Shown one piece after another: positions 1 to 7,775 of a stretch of DNA of 64,000 nt (positions are counted from its first letter, which is position 1; each line of letters starts with the position of its first letter). This stretch comes from CAYLLN01 sp040901775 (GTDB taxonomy: Bacteria > Planctomycetota > Planctomycetia > Pirellulales > Pirellulaceae): contig JBBDYF010000275.1 of the NCBI GenBank assembly GCA_040901775.1, forward strand, positions 3,433 to 67,432, given 5' to 3'. The notes under the pieces were generated by a model. The model did no database searches and was not told the DNA's origin. It saw nothing but the letters and a program-made list of their open reading frames with translations. The translations under genes and the position numbers were made by a program.

Positions 1-2
1 TG

Positions 3-932
3 CCCCCGCCGCTTCGCACCACCGCGCCTCCCCACCACGAAGCGCCCGCCGACGCGCCCACCCTGGCGAGCGCCCGGCTCTGCGTGCTGACCGCGGCCGT
101 GCTGTGGAGCACGAGCGGCTTCTTTGCCAAGTCCCCGTACTTCAAAGCGTGGCCGGGGCCGGTGCTGGCGTTTTGGCGGGCGGCGTTTGCCTGCGTGGTG
201 CTGCTGCCGTTGGTCCGCCGGGCGCAGTGGTCGTGGAAGCTGGTGCCGATGGCCGCCCTGTTCGCCCTGATGAACTACGCCTACCTGACGGCGATGGCGA
301 CGGGCTCGGCCGCCAACGCCATCTGGCTGCAAAGCACGGCCCCGGTGTGGGTGTTGCTGGTGGGAGTGCTCGTGTTTCGCGAGCGGGCCACCTGGCGCGA
401 CCTGCTGCTGGTCTTGTTTTCGGCAGCCGGGGTGGGAGTGATCCTGACCTACGAATCGCAGGGAGAGTCGAGTCAGGCGGTACTGTGGGGACTGGCTTCG
501 GGAGTGTTCTACGGCGGCGTGGTGCTCTCGCTGCGCCACTTGCGCAGCATGGACTCGACCTGGCTGGCGGCCGTGAATCATCTGGTAACGGCGGTGGCGC
601 TGGCCCCTTTGGCGCTGGCCCCGCTGGTGAGCGGCGCTTCGCAGACTCCCTTTCCCAGCGGCATCCAGTGGCTGCTCTTGGCCGGCTTCGGCATGTTGCA
701 GATGGGGGTGCCGTACGTGCTGTTCGCCCGCGGGCTGCGAACCATTCCGGGTCACGAAGCGACCAGCATCGGGCTGATGGAGCCGCTGCTGATGCCGATC
801 TGGGTCTATCTGGCCTGGGGCGAGCCGGTGGCGTGGTGGACGCTGGCCGGGGGCGGATTGATCCTGGCCGGCCTGGCGCTGCGGTACCTGCCCGCAACGA
901 CGCGGGTGGAAGAACCGCGTGAAAATTCGTAG
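3..932 (+). CDS. EamA/DMT-family transporter, 5' end outside the window
   Basis: Inner-membrane drug/metabolite-type exporter; substrate unknown. The frame is already open at base 3, and GTG 84 is only the first start-like codon inside the window. The usual EamA opening (VLWSTSGFFAK, just after base 84) is preceded by a proline-rich stretch, so the real start probably lies upstream. About ten hydrophobic segments in two repeated halves are visible, with a second-half signature near ATSIGLMEPLLMPIWVYL. From GTG 84 the product would be 282 aa, close to the usual ~290. The last codons are charged (RVEEPRENS). Family call is firm; substrate cannot be read from sequence. Confidence 0.85.
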   Translation, partial: PPPLRTTAPPHHEAPADAPTLASARLCVLTAAVLWSTSGFFAKSPYFKAWPGPVLAFWRAAFACVVLLPLVRRAQWSWKLVPMAALFALMNYAYLTAMATGSAANAIWLQSTAPVWVLLVGVLVFRERATWRDLLLVLFSAAGVGVILTYESQGESSQAVLWGLASGVFYGGVVLSLRHLRSMDSTWLAAVNHLVTAVALAPLALAPLVSGASQTPFPSGIQWLLLAGFGMLQMGVPYVLFARGLRTIPGHEATSIGLMEPLLMPIWVYLAWGEPVAWWTLAGGGLILAGLALRYLPATTRVEEPRENS

Positions 933-940
933 TGGACGTA

Positions 941-969
941 TTGACACAGCATCAGCGAACGTGTACAAT
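941..969 (+). promoter_or_regulatory. Near-consensus sigma70 promoter
   Basis: TTGACA at 941-946, exactly 17 bases, then TACAAT at 964-969: a full-match -35 and a 5/6 -10. Transcription would begin near 976. An ATG directly followed by a stop (977-982) sits at the expected start point. The transcript would cross the hairpin repeats and could reach exbD at 1421 as a ~445-base leader. Confidence 0.7.
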
Positions 970-1081
970 TTCGTCCATGTAAAAGGCGCGGAGGCTGCGC
1001 GCCGGCCGTTTGGCAATTTGGTAGATCGTGGTTGGTTCCGACCGCCGGGCGGGACGTGCGGTGCGGAGTTGCTTCGGCAGT

Positions 1082-1155
1082 GCGCGACCCACGGTCGCGG
1101 CTATGAGCGCGACCCATGGTCGCGGCTATGAGCGCGACCCATGGTCGCGGCTATG
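1082..1155. repeat. Three tandem 25-base palindromic repeats (family C)
   Basis: Units at 1082-1106, 1107-1131 and 1132-1155 (the last lacks one base). Each contains GCGACC...GGTCGC arms around a 3-base centre and ends in GCGGCTATG. Unit 1 differs from units 2 and 3 by one base (CAC versus CAT in the centre). An inverted copy with two differences lies in the leuA leader at 35974-35997. Confidence 0.9.
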
Positions 1156-1163
1156 CAGGTCGA

Positions 1164-1184
1164 GTTCCACGGGGCCCGTGGAAC
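1164..1184. repeat. Perfect 10-bp inverted repeat
   Basis: GTTCCACGGG at 1164-1173, a single central G, then CCCGTGGAAC at 1175-1184. There is no T-run after it, so a Rho-independent terminator is unlikely. It could be an operator or a processed hairpin of the leader transcript. Confidence 0.7.
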
Positions 1185-1420
1185 CCTACATGGGTCGCCA
1201 AATTCAGCTAGTTACGCTGATCGGTTCGATCAACAAAACGGGGAATCGCTTATCACTAATTGTGCCGTAAGTGCTGCAATTCCAACACGTTGCAAGTGAT
1301 GAGCGAAACCAGGGCGGCCAAAAAAACGCGATTAGCGATTAGTAAAACTCGCCCACCTGCTTTTCGAGGCGCTCACCCGTATAACTGTCATGCGGCGCGG
1401 AGCGGGCGTAAAATAAGCCG

Positions 1421-1849
1421 ATGCGGATTCCTAGCCGGGCCACGACGGGCGATGTCGGCTTCAACATGACGCCGATGATCGACGTGGTGTTTCAACTGAT
1501 CATTTTTTTCCTGCTTTCCAGCCATCTGGCCAAGCAGGAAACGCAGCTTGCCCTGCCGTTGCCCCGCGCCGACAGCGGCCAAGCCAGCGCCGACAACGAC
1601 CAGCCGCGGGTGACGGTCAACGTGCTGGCCGACGGGACGCTGCTGGTGGCCGGCCGCCCGGTTTCGACCGAAGAATTGGCGGCCTATTTGCGCGAGCGAC
1701 AGGGGGCGCATGGCGGGGGATTGGAAGTGCGGATTCGAGCCGACCGAAGCGTCCCCTACCGGTTTGTCGAACCGATCATGCTCGCGTGTGCGCGGGCGGG
1801 GATCTGGAACGTGGCGTACTCGGTGTCGTCGCGCGAGGAGGAACGCTAA
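1421..1849 (+). CDS. ExbD/TolR-family biopolymer transport protein (first copy)
   Basis: Proton-channel partner subunit of an ExbB/TolQ-type motor, anchored in the inner membrane with a periplasmic domain. The 142-aa product has a short cytoplasmic N-terminus, one membrane helix (about residues 18-36) containing the family motif TPMIDVVFQL with the conserved Asp at residue 21, and a ~100-aa periplasmic domain. It overlaps the next exbD-like gene (TAATG), implying translational coupling. No ExbB/TolQ gene is adjacent, so the motor partner must be encoded elsewhere. The start ATG has no strong ribosome-binding site. Confidence 0.88.
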   Translation: MRIPSRATTGDVGFNMTPMIDVVFQLIIFFLLSSHLAKQETQLALPLPRADSGQASADNDQPRVTVNVLADGTLLVAGRPVSTEELAAYLRERQGAHGGGLEVRIRADRSVPYRFVEPIMLACARAGIWNVAYSVSSREEER

Positions 1850-2304
1850 TGCGCTGGCCATCGCCATTTCGCGACCGCCGCAAGAGCGTCGAGCTGCAAC
1901 TCACGCCGATGATCGACTGCGTCTTCCTGCTGATGATCTATTTTATTTGGTCTGCGAGTTTCGCCGTGGCGGAGAAAATGCTGCCCAGCGAATTGACGGC
2001 AGCATCGAAAAGTGCCTCGGGCAATGCGAACGTTCCCCCGCCGCCGGCTGCCGATTTCGACGACATTGTGGTTCGCATCGAGTGGACGCCCGCCGGCCCG
2101 GCTTGGAAAGTGAACGACGTTCCGTCGGCATCGCTGGCGGAGCTGCGGGCGACATTGGCCACGATCGCCGACATCAAGCGAGACGCACCGATCATTCTGG
2201 ATGCCGACCCCGACGTGCCGTTGGGGGACGTGATCGACGTATTCGATCTGTCGCGTGTCGTGGGGTTTGCGAAAGTGCAATTTGCCGCATCCGTGGGCGA
2301 GTAG
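1849..2304 (+). CDS. ExbD/TolR-family biopolymer transport protein (second copy)
   Basis: Second, divergent ExbD-type subunit of 151 aa. The start at 1849 overlaps the stop of the first copy (TAATG) and is preceded by GAGGAGG at 1836-1842. One membrane helix (about 22-41) carries TPMIDCVFLLMIYF with the conserved Asp at residue 23. The periplasmic part contains a Pro-rich linker and a compact domain ending near FAKVQFAASVGE. Pairs of unequal ExbD genes followed by a TPR protein recur in planctomycetes (from memory) and suggest an energised envelope complex rather than siderophore uptake. Confidence 0.88.
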   Translation: MRWPSPFRDRRKSVELQLTPMIDCVFLLMIYFIWSASFAVAEKMLPSELTAASKSASGNANVPPPPAADFDDIVVRIEWTPAGPAWKVNDVPSASLAELRATLATIADIKRDAPIILDADPDVPLGDVIDVFDLSRVVGFAKVQFAASVGE

Positions 2305-2312
2305 GTTCAACG

Positions 2313-4853
2313 ATGCTTCGTCAACACTTCATCTTAAAACCGGGTGCCACGTCCACGCCCAGCGTGGGCGTGCTCGCACTGCTGCTCAACATTGGGCTGG
2401 CGGCGCTTGCGCCGGCCCAATCGCTCGACGCGCAGTTCGTCACCGGCCTGCGCGCGCGGCAGTTGTTTGCATTGGCCGAGCGGCACTGCACCGACCAGTT
2501 GGCGCGGCACGATGTCAGCCAGAGGCAGCAGGCCGAGCTTGTCGTCGAACTGATCCGGACGCGGGCCGAGCGGGCGGTCCATGCGCCCCTTGCCGAACGC
2601 GACGCCCGCTGGTCCCAAGCCAGAAACACCGCGGCCGACTTTCTGCGGTCGCATCCGGAGCATCCGCGCCGCTTGCTGATTCGGTTGCAAGACGGCCTGA
2701 CGCCGCTGGCTCACGGAGAGCAACTTCGCCTCGAACACGACGTTCGCCCGCCGGCCGCCGAGCAACGAGAAACCGCACTGGGCGTCTTGCGCGAAGCGAC
2801 CGAGCTGCTGGCCGCCATCGACAAAGAACTGAAAAGCGAGATTCCGCTTCGTCGCCGGGCAACGGCCAAGCCGGGCGAACTTTCCGTGGACGAACTGGTG
2901 GCCATTCAGCAGCACGCCCAGCACCAACTGGCGCGGGCCTGCCGCAACCGAGCCTTGCTGTATGCCGCCGGCAGCGACGACCGCCTGGCGCTGCTGCTGA
3001 AAGCCGTTGAAACGCTCGAGCATACGACGACCCAGTTGACCCCCGACCAGCCGCTGGCCGAAATCGTCCAGTTGGAATTGGCCATGTGCCAACGATTGTT
3101 GGGGCGGTTCGACGCGGCTCGTCACCGGCTGGCAGCGCTCGATGGCGAAGCGCTCTCGCCCACCATCCGCCTGCAAGCGCGGGCCGAATCGATTCGCCTG
3201 GCGTTGGCGGCAAAAGAGTTATCCGCCGTCGAGCGGCTGCTTCAAGCCGAGCGAACGCTAGGGGGCCAAGCCTCGCCTGAGTTGGATCTGGCCCGGCTGG
3301 AAGGGATGCTGGCGCTCGCCCAAGCGGCAAGTGAAACTAGCGCTGCGACGCGCGTGAAACGGTATCACGATCAGGCGGCCGATCTGGTCCGTTTGCTGGA
3401 AACGGCGCATGGACCGTATTGGGGCCGGCGGGCCGATCAACTGCTCGTCGCCTCGGTTCCCGGCCTGGCCGGCGGAGCGAATCGCGACTTGCTGGCCCGC
3501 GCGGCGGATACGTTGTATTTGCAAGGCAGGTTCGACGAAGCCCTGACGGCCTACGATCGGGCGGCGGGACAGGCCCGCGCCGCTGGCGACGTCAACGTGT
3601 CGTTCGACCTGGCGTACAGAGCGGCGCTGGTCGAACAACAACGGCAGCGCCATGCCGAGGCCGCCCGCCGCTTTCGCGCGTTGGCGACCGAACTGGCGAC
3701 GCACCCTCAAGCACCCGCGGCGCACTTGCTGGCTGCGTGGCATGCGGCACAAGTGGCCGAGGAAGATGCCGCGGCGACGGAGCAATATGCCGCCATTCTG
3801 ACCGAGCATTTGGCGAACTGGCCCAGTGGCGAGAGCGTGGCCCAGGTTCGGCTCTGGGTTGGCAGGCTGGCCGAAACCCGCCACGATTGGCAAGGCGCGT
3901 CCGACGCTTACGCCGAGGTTCCCCGCGACTCGCTCCAGGCCAGTGCGGCGCTCGCCGCGCTGTGTGCCGTATGGCGCAAGCGAGTGGCCCAGCCGGGCGA
4001 GAACGATTCGGCCGCGAACCTGGCCGGCAAGGCGATCCAGCAACTTGAGCAGGCGATTCGCGATCCCGCAGGCAAACTTCCTGCTGAATGGACCCACGGA
4101 GATCTCGCCGCGGCGCTGACCGCGGCCCAGTTCCGGCTCGAATATCAGATTGGCAAACCGGCCGAGGCCGAAGCGCTGCTGCAAGCGGCGCTCGCTGGTT
4201 CGCCGGACGCTGCCCCAGCATGGACGAGTGAGGCCCAGGCCCAGTTGGTCGTCGCCCTGGCGACCCAGCCCGACAAAACCGACGAGGCCGAGGCCCTGTT
4301 GCAGAACGGGGTGGCCGCAGCGCCCGAGCAATTGCTGGCGGTGCTCGCACGACTGTCGCAAGCGGCCGAGCGAAGTTCGGCCGCGACCCGCGGGCAAGTC
4401 GCCCAGGTACAGCTTGCCGCGGTGGATCGATTGACGCCCCTGCGCGGGCAGTTGTCGGCTGAGGATGTGCAGCGGCTCGACCAACTGCGGGCCGACGCGC
4501 TGGCGGGGGCGGGTCGCCGTCGCGAGGCGCTCGCCGAGTATGTTGCCCTCACCCGCGCGCATCCCCAGGCCGGCGCGATTCAAGAAGGTTACGCCGCGCT
4601 GTTGCTGGCCGGCGAGGATGCGGCGTCGAAACGCCAGGCGCTCGCTCAGTGGCGGCTGGTGGCCAGCCGGGCTCGGCCGCGGAGCGAGCGGTGGCATCTC
4701 GCAAAGTATTCGGTGGCACTTGCCCAGTGGCAGTTGGGCGAGCCAGCCGAAGCGGCCACGCTGCTGCGATACCTGCTCGAGACACCGCCACGAATTAGCG
4801 ATCCGGCGTGGCAAGACAAGTTTGTTGCACTCTTAAAGCAGTGCAGCCCGTGA
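2313..4853 (+). CDS. Exported TPR-rich protein of the ExbD operon
   Basis: 846-aa protein of Ala/Leu/Glu-rich helical repeats, probably periplasmic. The start ATG at 2313 lies 8 bases after the second exbD stop. Residues about 18-36 form a hydrophobic export signal (VGVLALLLNIGLAALAPAQS). Helical pairs of tetratricopeptide type run through most of the chain, clearest at about residues 385-470 and 740-830. By analogy with YbgF/CpoB-like proteins beside Tol systems it may be a scaffold for the motor; that is inference. The N-terminal coding sequence contains a palindromic repeat (2342-2372), and the stop codon lies in a 23-base tandem duplication. Confidence 0.8.
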   Translation: MLRQHFILKPGATSTPSVGVLALLLNIGLAALAPAQSLDAQFVTGLRARQLFALAERHCTDQLARHDVSQRQQAELVVELIRTRAERAVHAPLAERDARWSQARNTAADFLRSHPEHPRRLLIRLQDGLTPLAHGEQLRLEHDVRPPAAEQRETALGVLREATELLAAIDKELKSEIPLRRRATAKPGELSVDELVAIQQHAQHQLARACRNRALLYAAGSDDRLALLLKAVETLEHTTTQLTPDQPLAEIVQLELAMCQRLLGRFDAARHRLAALDGEALSPTIRLQARAESIRLALAAKELSAVERLLQAERTLGGQASPELDLARLEGMLALAQAASETSAATRVKRYHDQAADLVRLLETAHGPYWGRRADQLLVASVPGLAGGANRDLLARAADTLYLQGRFDEALTAYDRAAGQARAAGDVNVSFDLAYRAALVEQQRQRHAEAARRFRALATELATHPQAPAAHLLAAWHAAQVAEEDAAATEQYAAILTEHLANWPSGESVAQVRLWVGRLAETRHDWQGASDAYAEVPRDSLQASAALAALCAVWRKRVAQPGENDSAANLAGKAIQQLEQAIRDPAGKLPAEWTHGDLAAALTAAQFRLEYQIGKPAEAEALLQAALAGSPDAAPAWTSEAQAQLVVALATQPDKTDEAEALLQNGVAAAPEQLLAVLARLSQAAERSSAATRGQVAQVQLAAVDRLTPLRGQLSAEDVQRLDQLRADALAGAGRRREALAEYVALTRAHPQAGAIQEGYAALLLAGEDAASKRQALAQWRLVASRARPRSERWHLAKYSVALAQWQLGEPAEAATLLRYLLETPPRISDPAWQDKFVALLKQCSP
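2342..2372 (+). repeat. Palindromic repeat family A inside a signal-peptide coding region
   Basis: Begins GGGTGCCACGTCCACG and ends GCGTGGGCGTG. Related copies lie at 7802-7817 and about 7877-7911 (minus strand), and at 44694-44723. Here it is translated as part of GATSTPSVGV ahead of the hydrophobic core of the TPR protein. Confidence 0.75.
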
Positions 4854-4879
4854 GTGTAAAGCAGTGCAGCCCGTGAGTG
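4834..4879 (+). repeat. 23-base perfect tandem duplication across a stop codon
   Basis: Two identical 23-base units, 4834-4856 and 4857-4879, starting TAAAGCAGTGCAGCCC. The TGA stop of the TPR gene (4851-4853) lies in the first unit, so the second lies outside the gene. This is probably a replication-slippage event. Confidence 0.9.
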
Positions 4880-4889
4880 GACTTGCCGC

Positions 4890-6371
4890 TCAGCCGCCGA
4901 TTCCCAGTGTCAGTTTCACGAAGGGCCACAGTTCGCTGACCGCCCACTGCGGAATCGCGTACAGCGAAACGGCGCTGATCGAGAGGAAGGCGATCCACAG
5001 CAGCAGATCCGAAACGCGCGAGGGGGCGAGCCGCGGATCGGTTCGATAATAGCGCAGGTACAGTGCCGCGCCCGAAATGACCGGCAGCGTCGCCGCCTGA
5101 AAGAAGCCGCCAATAATCACCATCAACTTCGGATCGCGGACGAAGAAATACAGCACCAGGGCGAGCGTGGGGAAGAAGATGCAAAAGCCGCGGATCGAGC
5201 GCATCCGCGTCCGCTGCTGGCGGACGTCGATCATCCGATTGAGGCCGAGAAAATCGGTCGCCAGGCGGCTATGGCCGGCCGAGGCGACGTACAGCGTCTT
5301 GAAAAGCACGGCCCACACGCCGATCAGAAAAAACAGCTTGGTCCACGAGCCAAACGCCGGCACGTACATTTGCGAGAGGGTGGCGATCATTTCGGACTTG
5401 GCCGGGTGCAAACCCTGGCGGTGCAGCACGGCGGCCCCCAAGATATAGAACGAGACCGTCGCCACGGTAAACACGATCATGCTCACCCAGGCGTCGAGCA
5501 CCATCACCCGCATCCAGCCGCGGGCCCGCTCGGCCCAGGCCGGATCGGGCGAGCGCGGCCCGGCAAAGCGGGCGTAGCCTTTCTCCAAGCACCAGTACGG
5601 ATAAGAATAGAGCTCGCTCGCTCCGACGCCCGTAATGCCGAACGCCCCAAAGGCCGCCGAGATGGCGACCGCCGGCAGGGCCATCACTTGCAGGGAAAAT
5701 CCGGTGCGCAGGTCGTCCATCCCCACCGAGTATCCGGTGCCGGGCAGCATTCCCACGCAGATCACCGTGACCAGGGTCACGCCGGCGACCATCACCGTGG
5801 TGATCCGCTCGAGCCGCTTGTAGCCGCCGCTCAACAGCAGCAGCACCGCGGAGAGCGCGGTCAGAACCGCCCACGGATGTTCGGGCCGAGCACGCACGCC
5901 GGCGGCAAGTTGCGGCCAGATGCCGGCCAGCGAATCGGCGATAGCCGGCGACACGCGCGGAAACGCCAGGTGCAGCGCCTGGCCCACTCCGCCCACCATC
6001 GCCCCCAGTTGGAAGATGGTCGCCAGCAGCATGATGAACCACCACCAGACTAGCCAGTGGGCCCGCAGCCGCGGTCCGGGCAGCGAGTCGAGCGCGGTGA
6101 GCGTGGGCTGGCCCGACGAGATGGCATAGCGGCCCAGCTCGATTTGTACGAAGACCTTGATGACGCAGCTAAACAGAATCAGCCATAGGAAGATGAAACC
6201 GTAGTCCGCCCCCAGCGCCGTCGTCAGGATCAGCTCGCCCGACCCGATGATGCTGCCGGCCAGCACGATCCCCGGGCCGATCTTGGCCAAGGCCCGCAAC
6301 AGGCTGGTCGGCGGCTCTTGAATGGCCTCGTCGGTCACGACGTAGGGATCGTGGTTCTCGGTCTGCGACAT
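4890..6371 (-). CDS. Divergent Nramp/SLC11-family transporter
   Basis: Polytopic inner-membrane transporter of 493 aa with about eleven hydrophobic segments, LeuT-like fold expected. The start chosen is the ATG at 6371 (MSQTENHD); an upstream extension in the same frame has no membrane or family signal. Helix 1 reads KIGPGIVLAGSIIGSGEL, so the canonical DPGN metal-binding motif is absent. The segment corresponding to helix 6 reads GVGASELYSYPYW, without the MPH motif. It therefore belongs to an Nramp-related clade and its substrate may not be Mn/Fe. The gene is convergent with the TPR gene and divergent from the GNAT gene. Confidence 0.85.
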   Translation of the reverse strand: MSQTENHDPYVVTDEAIQEPPTSLLRALAKIGPGIVLAGSIIGSGELILTTALGADYGFIFLWLILFSCVIKVFVQIELGRYAISSGQPTLTALDSLPGPRLRAHWLVWWWFIMLLATIFQLGAMVGGVGQALHLAFPRVSPAIADSLAGIWPQLAAGVRARPEHPWAVLTALSAVLLLLSGGYKRLERITTVMVAGVTLVTVICVGMLPGTGYSVGMDDLRTGFSLQVMALPAVAISAAFGAFGITGVGASELYSYPYWCLEKGYARFAGPRSPDPAWAERARGWMRVMVLDAWVSMIVFTVATVSFYILGAAVLHRQGLHPAKSEMIATLSQMYVPAFGSWTKLFFLIGVWAVLFKTLYVASAGHSRLATDFLGLNRMIDVRQQRTRMRSIRGFCIFFPTLALVLYFFVRDPKLMVIIGGFFQAATLPVISGAALYLRYYRTDPRLAPSRVSDLLLWIAFLSISAVSLYAIPQWAVSELWPFVKLTLGIGG

Positions 6372-6510
6372 TCTCACCCCTTCGAAAACTTCCTTCGCTG
6401 GATCTCGCCGTTCCAGAAGAGCGTAGCCGACGGGGCGGCCAGCGTCTATTCTTTCGGGCCGGCAAATTGCCGCGACTGCAAAACCCAGATTGCTGAAGCA
6501 CGAGGTGCAG

Positions 6511-7026
6511 ATGTCGTCGCTCACTCCCGAACCACTTTCGATTCGCTCGGCCCGCTTGGACGACGTGCCCGGCATCGTCGAGTTCAACATCCGCCTGGCC
6601 TGGGAAAACGAGCACCGCCGACTCGCGGAGGAAACGATCGCCGCGGGCGTTCGGCGGGCCTTGTCGCAGCCCGACCTGTGCCGCTATTTCGTCGCCGAGC
6701 AAGAGGGGCGGCTCGTGGGCCAGGCGATGGTGACCTTCGAGCTGACCGACTGGCGCGACGGGGTGCTGTGGTGGTTGCAAAGCGTGTACGTGGCCGAGGC
6801 GCACCGCTCGCAAGGAGTTTTTCGGGCGCTGTTTGGGCACATCCGCAAGCTGGCCGAAGCCGAGCCCGAGGTGCGTGGGCTGCGGCTCTATGTCGAGCGC
6901 GAGAACGAGCGCGCCCAGCGGGTGTACGAGCAATTGGGCCTGCGGCCGAGTGGCCATCTCGTTTACGAGCGCGACTGGTCGGAGGCGAGCGGGGCTGGCC
7001 GCGAAGCCCAGAAACCACAAGCATGA
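6511..7026 (+). CDS. GNAT-family N-acetyltransferase
   Basis: Cytoplasmic acetyl-CoA-dependent acetyltransferase of 171 aa; acceptor unknown. The ATG at 6511 follows GAGG at 6502-6505 and begins just before the conserved first strand (IRSARLDDVPGIVEFNIRLAWE). The acetyl-CoA-binding region is visible as VYVAEAHRSQGVFRALFGHI (about residues 92-111), a Q/RxxGxG/A-like loop in the degenerate form RSQGVF. The late motif LRLYVERENERAQRVYEQLG (about 125-144) is typical. Length is normal for a single GNAT domain. The ~140-base gap from the divergent Nramp-like gene probably holds both promoters. Confidence 0.88.
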   Translation: MSSLTPEPLSIRSARLDDVPGIVEFNIRLAWENEHRRLAEETIAAGVRRALSQPDLCRYFVAEQEGRLVGQAMVTFELTDWRDGVLWWLQSVYVAEAHRSQGVFRALFGHIRKLAEAEPEVRGLRLYVERENERAQRVYEQLGLRPSGHLVYERDWSEASGAGREAQKPQA

Positions 7027-7044
7027 AATCGCCGAGGAAAATAT

Positions 7045-7073
7045 TTGACGCGGCGGGGCGGCAGGCGTAGCAT
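7045..7073 (+). promoter_or_regulatory. Sigma70-type promoter of the hemerythrin-like gene
   Basis: TTGACG at 7045-7050, 17 bases, TAGCAT at 7068-7073. It predicts a transcript start near 7080 and hence a ~190-base untranslated leader before the ATG at 7271. Confidence 0.6.
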
Positions 7074-7223
7074 GGCGATTGCACCTGGGAGCGACTCCGC
7101 GCCACGTCGGTTTTTGTCCTTCGCTTGATGCTCTCGAGCGGCGGGCTGTTCCTGTTTTCGCGTCACACCGGCTCCAGCGGCGAATCAGCTCGCCCTCGAT
7201 CCGATGGGGCGTCCACGACGAAT

Positions 7224-7258
7224 CCCGTCAGCCGCGCTTTTCTTCAGGCTCGGACGGG
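7224..7258 (+). promoter_or_regulatory. Leader stem-loop abutting the ribosome-binding site
   Basis: CCCGTC (7224-7229) pairs with GACGGG (7253-7258), and AGCC (7230-7233) with GGCT (7247-7250) inside it. AGGAGG of the next gene starts at 7260, one base after the stem, so folding could limit ribosome access. Confidence 0.5.
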
Positions 7259-7270
7259 TAGGAGGTGGTT

Positions 7271-7750
7271 ATGTCGGTTGCAACACTGACGGGTACCGTC
7301 ACCGTCAACGCTGCATTCTTGCAGGAAATCAAAGAGGTCAACCAGGAGCTGTGGACGCTGCTGTCGGACCTGCGACACCGCTGCCAGCGCCCCTTGGCAC
7401 CCGGCCATTCGCGGCTGCTGATCGACAAGTTGTGCCAGTTGCGCGACCAGTTGGCGCTGCACTTTGCCCTGGAAGAGGCCTACGGCTATTTCGACGATCC
7501 GCTCGACGTCGCCCCCCGGCTGTGTGGCCAGGCCGAGCACTTGCGAGCCGAACATAAGGGGCTCTATCTCGACTTTTGCCAACTCGTCGATCGGGCCGAG
7601 CGGATGTTCTACGACGAGCAGCAGGCTGCCTTGGCCCTGTGGGTCGGTCCCGAGTTTCTCGATTTTGACCAGCGGCTGCGGAGCCACGAATCGCGCGAGA
7701 ACGAGTTGATCTTCGAAGCCTATGCCGACGATATCGGCGGCGGGGACTAA
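7271..7750 (+). CDS. Hemerythrin-like HHE-domain protein
   Basis: Predicted four-helix cytoplasmic protein of 159 aa with a hemerythrin-type pattern of possible diiron ligands: HFALE (H64, E68), HLRAEH (H90, H95) and HESRENE (H139, E143). Spacing matches hemerythrin HHE domains loosely, so iron and oxygen or NO sensing are inference. The ATG at 7271 follows AGGAGG (7260-7265) with a 5-base gap and is better than the in-frame GTG at 7265. The gene has its own promoter and a long structured leader, and is convergent with the M32 peptidase gene. Confidence 0.7.
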   Translation: MSVATLTGTVTVNAAFLQEIKEVNQELWTLLSDLRHRCQRPLAPGHSRLLIDKLCQLRDQLALHFALEEAYGYFDDPLDVAPRLCGQAEHLRAEHKGLYLDFCQLVDRAERMFYDEQQAALALWVGPEFLDFDQRLRSHESRENELIFEAYADDIGGGD

Positions 7751-7775
7751 GGCTGAACTGCCGGGCGAGAAAGGT

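Larger units (their letters stand above)
933..1420. other. 488-base gene-free region
   Basis: No convincing coding frame. It holds a near-consensus promoter, three tandem 25-base hairpin repeats and a 10-bp perfect inverted repeat (all listed separately). The distal half (about 1200-1400) is more AT-rich than its surroundings and carries a short direct repeat (gcgattagcgattag near 1331-1345). It may be the long 5' leader of the exbD operon or encode a non-coding RNA. Confidence 0.6.
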
